Assembly: GCF_003386535.1 (NCBI RefSeq)
Contig: NZ_QTTN01000023.1
Span: 1-64,000, forward strand
Length of the DNA: 64,000 nt
Direction: 5' to 3'
DNA from: Paenibacillus taihuensis
GTDB lineage: Bacteria > Bacillota > Bacilli > Paenibacillales > Paenibacillaceae
This document shows, piece by piece, positions 40,193 to 48,462 of the stretch. Each line of letters starts with the position of its first letter. The stretch's first letter is position 1. Under the pieces are notes generated by a model, which saw only the letters and a list, made by a program, of their open reading frames with translations, was not told where the DNA came from and ran no database searches. Both the position numbers and the translations under genes were made by a program.

Positions 40193-41089
40193 ATGGACAA
40201 TTCTATCGCCGAGCCTGTCATCAACGTGGTCGGAGATATTCTCGTGCAAACAGGCGGCCATATTCTCGGACCGCGGGCGATTGACGACTACGAACTCGTC
40301 TATTTTCCGGATGGAACGAACACCGTCTATGAGCAAGGCGGGTTATCATTCCCGCTCGACGTTCCCTGCTTCGTCCTTACTCAGCCCGGGGTTAGTCACC
40401 GCTATTTGTTCGATAGAGACCGCAACGTGCGGCATCTGTTCGTTCATTTCGATTATGAACTCTTGCGAAATAACGCTCCGCGATTCAGTTCGCTGCTTCA
40501 GCAGCTGCACGTCGTTCCCGCTTACCACAGCACGCTGGTCGCTGGCATTATGCAGCAAATTGTCGTCGTCGCCAATCACCAATCTCATCATTGGAAGATA
40601 CGGCTGTCCGCGCTCCTCAGTGCCGCGCTTGAGGAACTGGCTGCCTATGCGGACAAGACTCCGGAGTTTGCCATCAGCAGCTACCCTGTGCAAATCGCGC
40701 GAAGCATCGCCTACATGGACGCGCATTTGACGGAGCCGATCACCATCGAGAGCATTGCGCAGCAGTCCGGCTGGTCGCATGAGCATTTTACGCGGATGTT
40801 CGTGGCAGCTGTCGGGATGACGCCAAAGCGGATGCTGCTTGAGCGGCGTCTGCACTATGCGGAGGAATTGATGATGCGGGGTCAAGGAACGGTGAAGCAA
40901 ATCTCGTACTTGGCAGGCTTCGGAGACGAGCATCATTTCTCAAAAATGTATAAGCGGATTCGCGGCATTACAGCGACGGAGTACATCGAAAGGTGCAAAT
41001 CCCCGATTTTTCGTCATGCGGCGATTGAGGTTAATCCGGACCGTTCGTTCGTCAACCGACATATTGTCGTTAATCCAGATATCAAATAA
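40193..41089 (+). CDS. AraC-family transcriptional regulator
   Basis: An N-terminal cupin-like ligand-binding region (about 1-150) is followed by two helix-turn-helix motifs (about 175-275): ITIESIAQQSGWSHEHFTRMF and VKQISYLAGFGDEHHFSKMYK. The ATG at 40193 follows GGAAGTGGAG and gives 298 residues. It precedes the dioxygenase gene by 93 bp in the same direction and may control it; such AraC-PhyH pairs are frequent in Paenibacillus carbohydrate islands. The ligand is unknown. Confidence 0.88.
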   Translation: MDNSIAEPVINVVGDILVQTGGHILGPRAIDDYELVYFPDGTNTVYEQGGLSFPLDVPCFVLTQPGVSHRYLFDRDRNVRHLFVHFDYELLRNNAPRFSSLLQQLHVVPAYHSTLVAGIMQQIVVVANHQSHHWKIRLSALLSAALEELAAYADKTPEFAISSYPVQIARSIAYMDAHLTEPITIESIAQQSGWSHEHFTRMFVAAVGMTPKRMLLERRLHYAEELMMRGQGTVKQISYLAGFGDEHHFSKMYKRIRGITATEYIERCKSPIFRHAAIEVNPDRSFVNRHIVVNPDIK

Positions 41090-41182
41090 ACACATCGTTT
41101 ATTCTCTTTCCTCCATTGAAAACGCTCCCTGCTCCCTGCACAATAGAAGCATAACTAACGTTTACTGGAGGAATTCATAACG

Positions 41183-42169
41183 ATGGGAACTTACTATACG
41201 CCTAAGTCTCGTGACCGAGAGGACCGCTATCTGGTCAGCACAGACGAATATACGCATTATCACCGCAACGGTTACTTGATTGTGAGAGGACTCGTGTCAA
41301 AAGAAGACATCACCGAGCTCTACGATCTGGCCGAGCAAACACGGCTCAAAACAAAGCCAAATGAAGATCGCAACAATGCGGGCGATCCGCTTAATGAAGA
41401 ATTCAAACAGCAGACTCGTATCCATATGCTGTCGCGCCTTGAGCCGGCTGCAGAGCGCGGCCTGCTCCATCCTCAAATCGTTGACGTTGTTGAAGCACTG
41501 ATCGGACCTGATGTGCTGGCCTTGCAATCGATGATGTTCCTGAACCCTCCCGGCCGCGGCGGACAAGGCTGGCATCAGGACGCCTGCTATATCAAGACGC
41601 ATCCGGACACGCTGATCGGCGCTTGGATCGCGCTTGAAGAAGTCGATGAAGAGAATGGCTGCCTATGGGTTGTCCCAGGCTCCAATCACGAGCCGATTTA
41701 TCCGCCGGATGGCATCGGCGGCGGCAACGTGCATGCGCTTGATGCGTTCTCCAACCTGCATGCCGTTCAGAACGTGAGCCATCTCGACGATGAAGTCAAT
41801 ACATTGTCCCGCGTCGTTGCGAAGTATCCGCCGCCGATCTCGGTGCCGATGCAGCCAGGCGACGTACTGTTCTTCCATTCGCATCTGTTCCACAGATCGT
41901 ATGCGAACAAGACGGCAGATCGTTTCCGCCGCTCCTACGTGCTTCATTACTGCAATGCCCGCTCGTGGGTACCTTGGGATCACGATGGCTTCGAAGGCGA
42001 TTCCGGCAACTACCGGCAAATTCTTGCCCGCGGCCGGACGCATCTCCCTTATGCCGAGCCGCAGTACGGCACAGAGGTATATCTCTATGAAGGTGACGAA
42101 GCAGATGGCGAGAGCGTCAGCATGATGGGCATGGACGGCATGATGATGCCGGTTGTGCAGAAGAAATAA
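41183..42169 (+). CDS. Phytanoyl-CoA dioxygenase-family (Fe(II)/2-oxoglutarate) protein
   Basis: The 328-residue protein has the PhyH jelly-roll fold. The metal-binding motif His131-x-Asp133 lies in GWHQDACY and the distal His in HSHLFHRS (about 237), with Arg residues downstream (DRFRRSYVL) for 2-oxoglutarate. Hydroxylation of a small molecule is expected. Bacterial members act on varied substrates such as ectoine, so the real one cannot be named. The C-terminus is Met/Gly-rich (MMGMDGMMM). TGGAGG precedes the ATG, and a strong terminator follows. Confidence 0.88.
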   Translation: MGTYYTPKSRDREDRYLVSTDEYTHYHRNGYLIVRGLVSKEDITELYDLAEQTRLKTKPNEDRNNAGDPLNEEFKQQTRIHMLSRLEPAAERGLLHPQIVDVVEALIGPDVLALQSMMFLNPPGRGGQGWHQDACYIKTHPDTLIGAWIALEEVDEENGCLWVVPGSNHEPIYPPDGIGGGNVHALDAFSNLHAVQNVSHLDDEVNTLSRVVAKYPPPISVPMQPGDVLFFHSHLFHRSYANKTADRFRRSYVLHYCNARSWVPWDHDGFEGDSGNYRQILARGRTHLPYAEPQYGTEVYLYEGDEADGESVSMMGMDGMMMPVVQKK

Positions 42170-42173
42170 CAAT

Positions 42174-42227
42174 AAGCCGAGTGCGGACCAACGGGGCTGA
42201 CCCCGACGGTGCACTCGGCTTTTTTTG
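42174..42227. terminator. Rho-independent terminator after the dioxygenase gene
   Basis: Outer arms AAGCCGAGTGC and GCACTCGGCTT enclose a CGGGG/CCCCG inner hairpin; TTTTTTT follows on the plus strand. Confidence 0.92.
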
Positions 42228-42236
42228 TGCTTTTGC

Positions 42237-42350
42237 TGACTTGCTAAGCTTGCAGAGTTTGCTGGGCTTACTGGGCTTGCTGGGCTTGCCGAGCTTGCTG
42301 GGCTTGCCGAGCTTGCTTGGCTTGATGCGCTTGATGCGCTTGATGCGCTT
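42237..42350. repeat. 9-bp tandem repeat tract (GGGCTTGCT type)
   Basis: About a dozen units of nine bases follow one another: variants of GGGCTTGCT, CGAGCTTGC and finally GCGCTTGAT three times. The tract lies exactly between the dioxygenase terminator and the stop codon of the convergent secreted protein gene, so it is the 3' tail of that transcript. On the minus strand it reads as Ala/Ser-type codons but lies beyond the stop. Confidence 0.85.
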
Positions 42351-42351
42351 A

Positions 42352-43692
42352 TTAGTGTCCTTGCTCTGCCAGCAGGTGAACAGCCGGGAATCGATACCCC
42401 CGCTCGCTTGACGGCTTGACGATTACCTCGCCGCTGCCCGACATGCCGAGCAGCATACCCGCTCCCGCCCAGCGAAGCTTGCCTGCTGCGCCGTCGATGA
42501 TCCAAACCTCGGGTGAGAATACGTTCTGGTTGATCTCAATTGCTACTAGATTGGCGTCCGTGCGGCTTCGAATGAGCTCAGCTGTTTCAGGTACAACTCC
42601 AAATTGCTGCTCGAGCAGCTTCCGCTCCTCCGCAGAGAGCTGATCCTGCGCGCGCTCCGCCCCTTCCCCGTCACTTAACCGAATGGAGCGGTAATGATCC
42701 TGTTCCACCGCCAAGACCGAGCTATCATTCACCCAAGCCAGCGGATAGACGAACAAGAAGCCTTGGCTGTGCGATTGGATGGCTGCCTTTCTGAAAGCCG
42801 TCTCAATCTGCCCTTTGCTGTTCAGCACCGTTAGATCCGCATCTGGCCCAATCGTGCTGTCCGAATCGGTTAGAATCGCGGCTTTGCTCCCAGTCGGCGA
42901 AGCGGATATCGCGTAAATGGCGGCTTTGGACTCGAATAGCTTCTCCGCTTGACCCGTGCGCCAATGCAGCAAGTAGACATATCGATTGCCGACAACGACG
43001 TATGTTGCATCCTTCGTAAACCGATCCGCGAACATGAGCGAGGTGCCGTAATCATTGCCGAACGGCGGCTGCTTTGCCCCCGGCCACCAATTCGGAAGCT
43101 GCAGCTTAGTGACTCGTCCGGTATCTGCCGATACGAGAACCGGTGCCCCTGACTTCGGATACGCAATGAGATTAGATGCTTGGTCCAACCCGACCTGCTG
43201 AAAAATATTCCCTTCGATCGGCACCGCCCGCTTCTCCCGAGCATCCTTCTGATCGAGCCATAGCAGCTCATCGTGCTCCGAGGTTCCGAACAGCACAATG
43301 TCATTACGTGCTGGTTGTTCGCCGGCAAGGAAGGCATCGCCTTGAACTGTTTTCGTTCCATTGAAGGAGAACCTGACCGACTCGCCCGCATCAAGGCCGC
43401 TAATCAGAATTTCGGCATGTCTGGCTGAGTACCAAACGACGTGTGCGCTGATCGGTTCACCGACAGCCGCTTCTTCTCTCCTGATAAGGGAATGTTGAAG
43501 TGCATGCTGCAGAGAAAGGCGGTCGATGTCACGGTTGGCTTCGACGGTGACGCCTCTGCTATCGTCGTGCTGCGTGAAGTAAAGATATGGTTCCGGGAGC
43601 GAGTCATCATCAGGGGCAGCTTCGATGTTAGCATTCGTCTGGAGTGTGAACATGAGGAGTACTAGAATAAGGAGCCGTTTCGTAGGAATCAC
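42352..43692 (-). CDS. Secreted propeller-like protein of unknown function
   Basis: I do not recognise a named family. A hydrophobic N-terminus (LLILVLLMFTLQTNA) looks like a signal peptide. The ~440-residue product has repeated short beta motifs with Trp/Tyr (VLFGTSEHDELLWLDQ, NRYVYLLHWRTG, AISASPTGSKAAILTD), as in TolB-like propellers. The start is uncertain: an in-frame GTG at 43692 abuts a GAGAGG sequence. It is transcribed alone on the minus strand, with the zinc-ribbon gene upstream. Its 3' end carries the nine-base repeat tract. Confidence 0.65.
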   Translation of the reverse strand: MIPTKRLLILVLLMFTLQTNANIEAAPDDDSLPEPYLYFTQHDDSRGVTVEANRDIDRLSLQHALQHSLIRREEAAVGEPISAHVVWYSARHAEILISGLDAGESVRFSFNGTKTVQGDAFLAGEQPARNDIVLFGTSEHDELLWLDQKDAREKRAVPIEGNIFQQVGLDQASNLIAYPKSGAPVLVSADTGRVTKLQLPNWWPGAKQPPFGNDYGTSLMFADRFTKDATYVVVGNRYVYLLHWRTGQAEKLFESKAAIYAISASPTGSKAAILTDSDSTIGPDADLTVLNSKGQIETAFRKAAIQSHSQGFLFVYPLAWVNDSSVLAVEQDHYRSIRLSDGEGAERAQDQLSAEERKLLEQQFGVVPETAELIRSRTDANLVAIEINQNVFSPEVWIIDGAAGKLRWAGAGMLLGMSGSGEVIVKPSSERGYRFPAVHLLAEQGH

Positions 43693-43764
43693 CTCTCATT
43701 ATTGGGTTAACATTATGTTCACCAAAATGTGGTAACTCATTCGCAGGTCTCTTTCTCGCTAGGT

Positions 43765-43923
43765 CTATTCAGAGGATTCGGAGCCTTCAGCCTCCTTAGG
43801 TGGGTATGCGCAGTCAGAGCAAATTAGGGCCCCGCTCCCCTCGACAATAGCCCCGTTCAGGAAGCCATCTTCGCAATAGACCGCCTTGCCGCAACGCTGA
43901 CAGTGACCGACAAGCTCTCGCAT
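43765..43923 (-). CDS. Small zinc-ribbon protein (52 aa)
   Basis: This short gene translates to a 52-residue acidic-tailed protein, with two CxxC knuckles: CQRC at 8-11 and CSDC at 35-38, plus Cys17. The pattern predicts a zinc ribbon. Support for it being real is an ideal ribosome binding site (AGGAGG, seven bases from the ATG) and the conserved-looking cysteine spacing. The tail ends KEAEGSESSE. Partner and role are unknown. It lies between the secreted protein gene and the divergent membrane protein gene. Confidence 0.7.
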   Translation of the reverse strand: MRELVGHCQRCGKAVYCEDGFLNGAIVEGSGALICSDCAYPPKEAEGSESSE

Positions 43924-44000
43924 GGCTGTACCTCCTAACATCTGTAAAGGATTTTCGAAGCTGCACCCCGAATAGGTAGGATGAAAAGGGGGCTTTGACT

Positions 44001-44717
44001 ATGGGTTCATTCTTCTCGGCTCACACAGAAAGTCACTTCGTCGCTTACGCGGCTCCGCATCTGCTCATGATCGCATTGCTGCTCGGACTCGCTCTGCTCA
44101 TGTTTCTGTTCCGAGACACCGTTCGCAAGGATGCTAGGCTTCGAACCGCGATACGCGTCTTGCTGCTTATCGGGCTCGCTGTTCCTGAGGGCGGTCTCTA
44201 TTATTGGTATGCCGTGGAGGATCTCTGGAATGCCAGATTCACGCTCCCGCTTGAGCTGTGCAGTATCTCGCAAATGCTCGCGATTCTTATGCTCGTCACT
44301 CGCAGCAGGCTGCTCTACATCGTTGTTTATTTTGCCGGTATCGGCGGTGCGCTGCAGGCGATTCTCACGCCGGACCTCGACTATCCGTTCCCGCATTTTC
44401 GCTTCTTCCATTTCTTCATCGTACACATTGCGATCATTCTATCGCCGCTATATATGACTTGGGCCGAACGCTACAGACCGACTTGGAAATCGATCGGTGT
44501 CACGATGATCTTCCTTAATATTCTCGTCATCGTCGTCGGAGGGGTCGACTTCTGGCTGGGCGCCAACTACATGTTCCTCCGGCACAAACCAGCCGGTGCA
44601 TCGCTGCTCTCGCTGCTAGGACCGTATCCGTACTATCTGCTCGTAGAGGAAGCCATCGCGGTCGCGATATTCACGTTGATGTATTTGCCGTTTGCGTTCG
44701 CGCGGCGAAGGGATTGA
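44001..44717 (+). CDS. TIGR02206/YwaF-family membrane protein
   Basis: The 238-residue product has about seven membrane segments. The family pattern is visible: HLLMIALLLGLALLMFLF, PLELCSISQMLAILML and YYLLVEEAIAVAIF, with FPHFRFFHFFIVHIAIILSP in the middle. B. subtilis YwaF is a relative without a known function. AAAGGGGG lies eight bases ahead of the ATG at 44001. It stands alone and is followed directly by a tandem repeat array that may help end its transcript. Confidence 0.8.
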   Translation: MGSFFSAHTESHFVAYAAPHLLMIALLLGLALLMFLFRDTVRKDARLRTAIRVLLLIGLAVPEGGLYYWYAVEDLWNARFTLPLELCSISQMLAILMLVTRSRLLYIVVYFAGIGGALQAILTPDLDYPFPHFRFFHFFIVHIAIILSPLYMTWAERYRPTWKSIGVTMIFLNILVIVVGGVDFWLGANYMFLRHKPAGASLLSLLGPYPYYLLVEEAIAVAIFTLMYLPFAFARRRD

Positions 44718-44719
44718 GA

Positions 44720-45066
44720 GCGGGAAAAGCCTCTCTCGGAGCCAGTAACTCGGTAAATCTGGTTCGAGAGAGGAATAAGCCTCTCTCAGCACCATCCCGC
44801 GGCGAAAGTACTGCTGAGAGATCGAATTGGGATCTCTCAGTCACCAATCCCTCCCAATACACCTGCCCGCGAGACTCGAGAAACCCGTATCGGCTCTCTC
44901 AGCACCATCCCGCACCGAAAGTACTGCTGAGAGATCGAATTGGGATCTCTCAGTCACCAATCCCTCCAAATACACCTGCCCGCGAGACTCGAGAAACCCG
45001 TATCGGCTCTCTCAGCACCATCCCGCACCGAAAGTACTGCTGAGAGATCGAATTGGGATCTCTCAG
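44720..45066. repeat. Tandem hairpin repeat array 3 (113-bp period)
   Basis: Hairpins with perfect ten-base arms CTGAGAGATC and GATCTCTCAG start at 44814, 44927 and 45040, exactly 113 bp apart. The intervals (ACACCTGCCCGCGAGACTCG and GCACCATCCCGCACCGAAAG) are almost identical. A diverged 5' part (44720-44813) has GAGAGG/CCTCTC hairpins. The array fills the 367-bp gap between two convergent genes; no gene is seen in it. Confidence 0.92.
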
Positions 45067-45084
45067 CATTAGCAACACCAAGCC

Positions 45085-46893
45085 TTAAATCACCGTCACC
45101 AGCGCATCCGCCTGCTGCCCCAGTCTGCGCGCGCCGACTGTGACGTCTGCGGCGATACGCGCGCGCTTCACACCGCGCATGCTCGCCTCTGCCGTCAAAT
45201 AGAAGCGCAGCTCGCCCGCTTCGCCTGCCGCAAGCTCGACCGCTTGTTCCGGCGCCTCGATTGCCAAGCCCTCGGCTGCCGCAACAAGCCGAACCGCGAC
45301 CCGCTCCGCGACCGGCAGCGGGTTGAGCACCTCAACCGTGATCTCCGCCGTCGCCCCGGCAGACAGCTCGATCTGATAAGGCTTGATCCACGCGCAGAAG
45401 CCCTCTGCGCCCATATCGATCTCCTCAAGCGGCAGCAGCTCATCATGCAGCTGCTTCAATGTCTCGCCATCGCGAGCGAGTTTCTCCAAGTAGGCATCCG
45501 TCAATTCTAGCGGATCCCAATGGCCCGAGATGATGAGATCCGGCTTCAGCCGCTGATATAGCTCCGCGCTCAGCACATAGTCATGGGATCTGAACTTGTT
45601 CTTATAGACATAATTGTACAAATTGCCATTCGAATCCTGCTGATCCCCGATTGCCACCACATGCTTGCCGTCCACCTCGAACGAGATTGCCACCGCATAC
45701 AACGTATGCCCGGGCTGTTCATACAGCCGGAACGTATACTCCTCCCACTGAATCGGCTCGCCAAGCGGCAGCCGCCGGTCCACCGGAATCGGATCGTACC
45801 AGATACACGGCACATCATAACGCGCTGGCTGCTCTAGCAAATCCGCGAAATTCTCGGCAACCCACGTCTGCGTACCTTCCACATCCCTCAGCAGGTTGAG
45901 GCCCGCCACATGATCATCATGATAATGCGTCGGGATAACGACGTCGATGCTGCTCACGTTGTACCATTTCTTCAGATAGCCGATTTGCCTCAGATTCGGA
46001 CGTCGTGAAGATCGATCCGTACCGGCATAGAACGTCTGATGAAACGACGGATAACCATAGTCGATCATCAGCGCTTTACCGCTCTTCGACAGCAGCGTAT
46101 ATGAGTTAGCAAAAGAACGCACATTCCAGAGCAAATGCGGCGTAATCTTCTTATACTCCGGCTCGCGGCACAATTCCAGCAATCCATCGTTACCGCGCAG
46201 CTGCAGCAAGCTCCTCAAACGATCAATTAAAGGATCAATCGCAGCCGCAGGCTCTTCCATCACCACGCCATGCGATGGGAGCAGCACATCCAGCTCCAAT
46301 TCTCGCAAGTCCGAGACAGACAGCACAGTACTTATGACACCGTCACTTCCATTGTAAGTCCACTGCGTTGCCGACATCGACCACACTTTGCCCGGACCGG
46401 CGATGAGATCGCCCGTGAACGCCGCCTTTCGGTTATCCAGCTCAGTCACAACCGAGATGGAACCGATCGTATGACCCGGTGTTGGCACAATCGAATAAGA
46501 TCTCCCGCCAAAATCATACCGCGCATAATCTTTCAACGTTCCGGCAATCCCAACAGGCGTAAGTAATGAAAACCGATCCTGTCGAACATCATAATTGTTA
46601 TAAATCTCTCGGCCATACCAATGCAAATCGATGTTCGCGAACAGATCCTGCTCATGATGCGGCACCCAAATCCGAATGCCGGCTGCATTCGCCCTTGCTA
46701 ATCCCTGCCCTTGATCCCGGTGATGATGCGTCATCAGCACATCTGTCACGCGTTCTACACCAATCGAAGCCAATTCATCCAGAACAGCTCCTGATCCGAA
46801 ATCAATCAGCACCGCTTCCGTACCATTGACGATCACATATACAAGGCAAGTATCTTCATGTTGAAATAAATGCTCGCTCAGCCGTTTCAGCAT
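45085..46893 (-). CDS. Tandem metallo-beta-lactamase-fold hydrolase with C-terminal beta domain
   Basis: Two MBL-fold domains lie in one 602-residue chain. The first (about 1-220) carries THHHRDQGQG, the second (about 265-470) THYHDDHVAG; both keep the metal pattern HxHxDH or a close variant, the first with Gln in place of the last His. Further ligands appear as PTPGHTIGS, FTGDLIAGPG and SGHWDPL. The last ~90 residues (EITVEVLNPLPVAERVAVRL) look like a NEW3-type beta sandwich. No signal peptide is seen. AAAGGAG precedes the ATG. The substrate is unknown. Confidence 0.82.
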   Translation of the reverse strand: MLKRLSEHLFQHEDTCLVYVIVNGTEAVLIDFGSGAVLDELASIGVERVTDVLMTHHHRDQGQGLARANAAGIRIWVPHHEQDLFANIDLHWYGREIYNNYDVRQDRFSLLTPVGIAGTLKDYARYDFGGRSYSIVPTPGHTIGSISVVTELDNRKAAFTGDLIAGPGKVWSMSATQWTYNGSDGVISTVLSVSDLRELELDVLLPSHGVVMEEPAAAIDPLIDRLRSLLQLRGNDGLLELCREPEYKKITPHLLWNVRSFANSYTLLSKSGKALMIDYGYPSFHQTFYAGTDRSSRRPNLRQIGYLKKWYNVSSIDVVIPTHYHDDHVAGLNLLRDVEGTQTWVAENFADLLEQPARYDVPCIWYDPIPVDRRLPLGEPIQWEEYTFRLYEQPGHTLYAVAISFEVDGKHVVAIGDQQDSNGNLYNYVYKNKFRSHDYVLSAELYQRLKPDLIISGHWDPLELTDAYLEKLARDGETLKQLHDELLPLEEIDMGAEGFCAWIKPYQIELSAGATAEITVEVLNPLPVAERVAVRLVAAAEGLAIEAPEQAVELAAGEAGELRFYLTAEASMRGVKRARIAADVTVGARRLGQQADALVTVI

Positions 46894-47013
46894 TACACCT
46901 GCTCCTTTTTATCCAAGTTACCATACTGTAAACATTCTCCAGCATCGAACCTGCCTCCTGTAGCACGAATAAAAAAAGTTGCCGTAAACCGTCATCCTTG
47001 TTGCATTTTTCCC

Positions 47014-47030
47014 TACAATAAAGGTACTAT
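47014..47030 (+). promoter_or_regulatory. Putative fabV -10 box and FapR-like half site
   Basis: TACAAT (47014-47019) is followed at once by AAGGTACTAT, which resembles one half of the FapR operator (TTAGTACCT on the other strand). The -35 is weak and the second half site is not clear. Confidence 0.25.
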
Positions 47031-47101
47031 CGTAACATTGAGGTTTTATCCGTATTTAGACTTCACTTCGACAACGCATGAGAGGAAATGAATCAACCCA
47101 A

Positions 47102-48292
47102 ATGATTATCAAACCTAGAACTCGCGGTTTCATCTGCACAACCGCTCACCCGACGGGCTGCGCCCATCAAGTGCAGGAGCAAATCAATTATGTGAGAGAG
47201 CATGCGGCAATCCAAGGTCCGAAGAACGTACTCGTCATCGGCGCATCCGCGGGCTATGGCCTTGCATCCCGGATCGTAGCAGCATTCGGCGCTGGCGCGA
47301 ACACGGTCGGCATCTACCGCCAAGGCGAGAGCAAGAACGGCCGTACCGCATCTGCAGGCTGGTACAACTCGGCCGCATTCGAGCAAGCCGCACAAGCAGC
47401 AGGACTGAAATCGTTCAGCGTAACTGGCGATGCGTTCACAGATGAGACGAAGCAGAAGGCTGTTGAACTGATCCGCAAGGAGCTCGGACAGGTTGATCTG
47501 GTCGTATACAGCGTAGCGTCCGCACGCAGAACGGATCCGCGCACAGGCGATACCTACAACTCGGTGCTGAAGCCTATCGGCAATACATACACGAACAAGA
47601 CAGTCAACTTCCACACAGGTGAAGTGAGCATGGTATCCATCGAGCCGGCAACAGAGCAGGAAATTGCAGAAACGGTTCATGTTATGGGCGGCGACGATTG
47701 GCAGATGTGGATCGACGCGCTGCAGCAGGGCGGCGCACTCGCCGAAGGCGCTGTGACGGTGTCCTACTCGTACATCGGCTCGCAAATTACGCAAGCCATC
47801 TACAGAGAAGGCTCCATCGGCCAGGCCAAAGACCACCTGGAAGCGACAGCGAAGAAGCTGAGCGAGCGGCTCTCCTCCATCGGCGGTCACGCCTACGTAA
47901 CCGTCAGCAAGGCGCTCGTTACGCAGTCGAGCTCGGCGATTCCTGTTGTGCCGCTGTACATCTCCGCACTGTACAAAGTGATGAAAGAGAAAGGCATTCA
48001 CGAAGGCTGCATCGAGCAAACATACCGTTTGTTCGCAGAGCGCCTCTACACGGGCGGGGAAGTTCCAGTGGACGCGGAAGGCCGCATTCGCATCGACGAT
48101 TGGGAGCTGCGCGAAGATGTGCAGGAAGAAGTGGCCAAGCTATGGGCCGCAATGACGACAGAGAATATTAACGAGCTTTCGGACCTCGAAGGCTACCGCA
48201 AAGAATTTTTCCAATTGTTCGGATTCGAGACCGAAGGCGTCGACTATGAAGCTGACGTAGAACCGAACGTGGAAGCTCCTAACGTATATTAA
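47102..48292 (+). CDS. fabV: Trans-2-enoyl-ACP/CoA reductase FabV
   Basis: FabV reduces the enoyl double bond at the end of each fatty-acid elongation round, using NADH; it is a triclosan-tolerant relative of FabI. The N-terminus MIIKPRTRGFICTTAHPTGC is a FabV hallmark. The NAD motif VLVIGASAGYGLASR lies at 43-57 and the catalytic Tyr234-x8-Lys243 is present (YREGSIGQAK). Length 396 residues. FabV is better known from Gram-negatives, and Bacilli usually rely on FabI, FabL or FabK. The start at 47102 agrees with the family N-terminus. It is monocistronic with its own terminator. Confidence 0.95.
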   Translation: MIIKPRTRGFICTTAHPTGCAHQVQEQINYVREHAAIQGPKNVLVIGASAGYGLASRIVAAFGAGANTVGIYRQGESKNGRTASAGWYNSAAFEQAAQAAGLKSFSVTGDAFTDETKQKAVELIRKELGQVDLVVYSVASARRTDPRTGDTYNSVLKPIGNTYTNKTVNFHTGEVSMVSIEPATEQEIAETVHVMGGDDWQMWIDALQQGGALAEGAVTVSYSYIGSQITQAIYREGSIGQAKDHLEATAKKLSERLSSIGGHAYVTVSKALVTQSSSAIPVVPLYISALYKVMKEKGIHEGCIEQTYRLFAERLYTGGEVPVDAEGRIRIDDWELREDVQEEVAKLWAAMTTENINELSDLEGYRKEFFQLFGFETEGVDYEADVEPNVEAPNVY

Positions 48293-48313
48293 TGCAGTAA
48301 CAGGCGTAAAGCT

Positions 48314-48353
48314 AAGATGACTTTCTGATCAATCAGAAAGTCATCTTTTTTTT
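48314..48353 (+). terminator. Rho-independent terminator of fabV
   Basis: Perfect arms AAGATGACTTTCTGAT and ATCAGAAAGTCATCTT with a two-base loop are followed by TTTTTT. Confidence 0.95.
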
Positions 48354-48365
48354 ATCGACTGGTAC

Positions 48366-48420
48366 ATATGTCGTAATTGACATATACAAACCTCCCGTTT
48401 TATAATACTTCGCATGCGAA
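48366..48420 (+). promoter_or_regulatory. Consensus promoter with two palindromes (MarR control region)
   Basis: TTGACA (48377-48382) and TATAAT (48401-48406) are both perfect, with an 18-bp spacer. Inverted repeat ATATGTC-N6-GACATAT (48366-48385) covers the -35 box, and the 12-bp palindrome TTCGCATGCGAA (48409-48420) lies at the start point. Both are placed where a MarR repressor would block transcription of marR and the exporter gene. Confidence 0.7.
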
Positions 48421-48462
48421 CTATTTGGATAAAAACGATTTTGGCAAGGACGGTAAACGTTT

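Noticed and set aside
41663-42169. tRNA or other structured RNA genes
   Set aside because: I looked for tRNA-like cloverleaf ends and rRNA motifs in the gaps throughout the window and found none; this entry stands for the whole window.
41663-42505. 280-codon open frame on the minus strand with Ser/Ala/Pro repeats
   Set aside because: It runs through a terminator and the nine-base tract, and is antisense to the dioxygenase gene, which has intact catalytic motifs.
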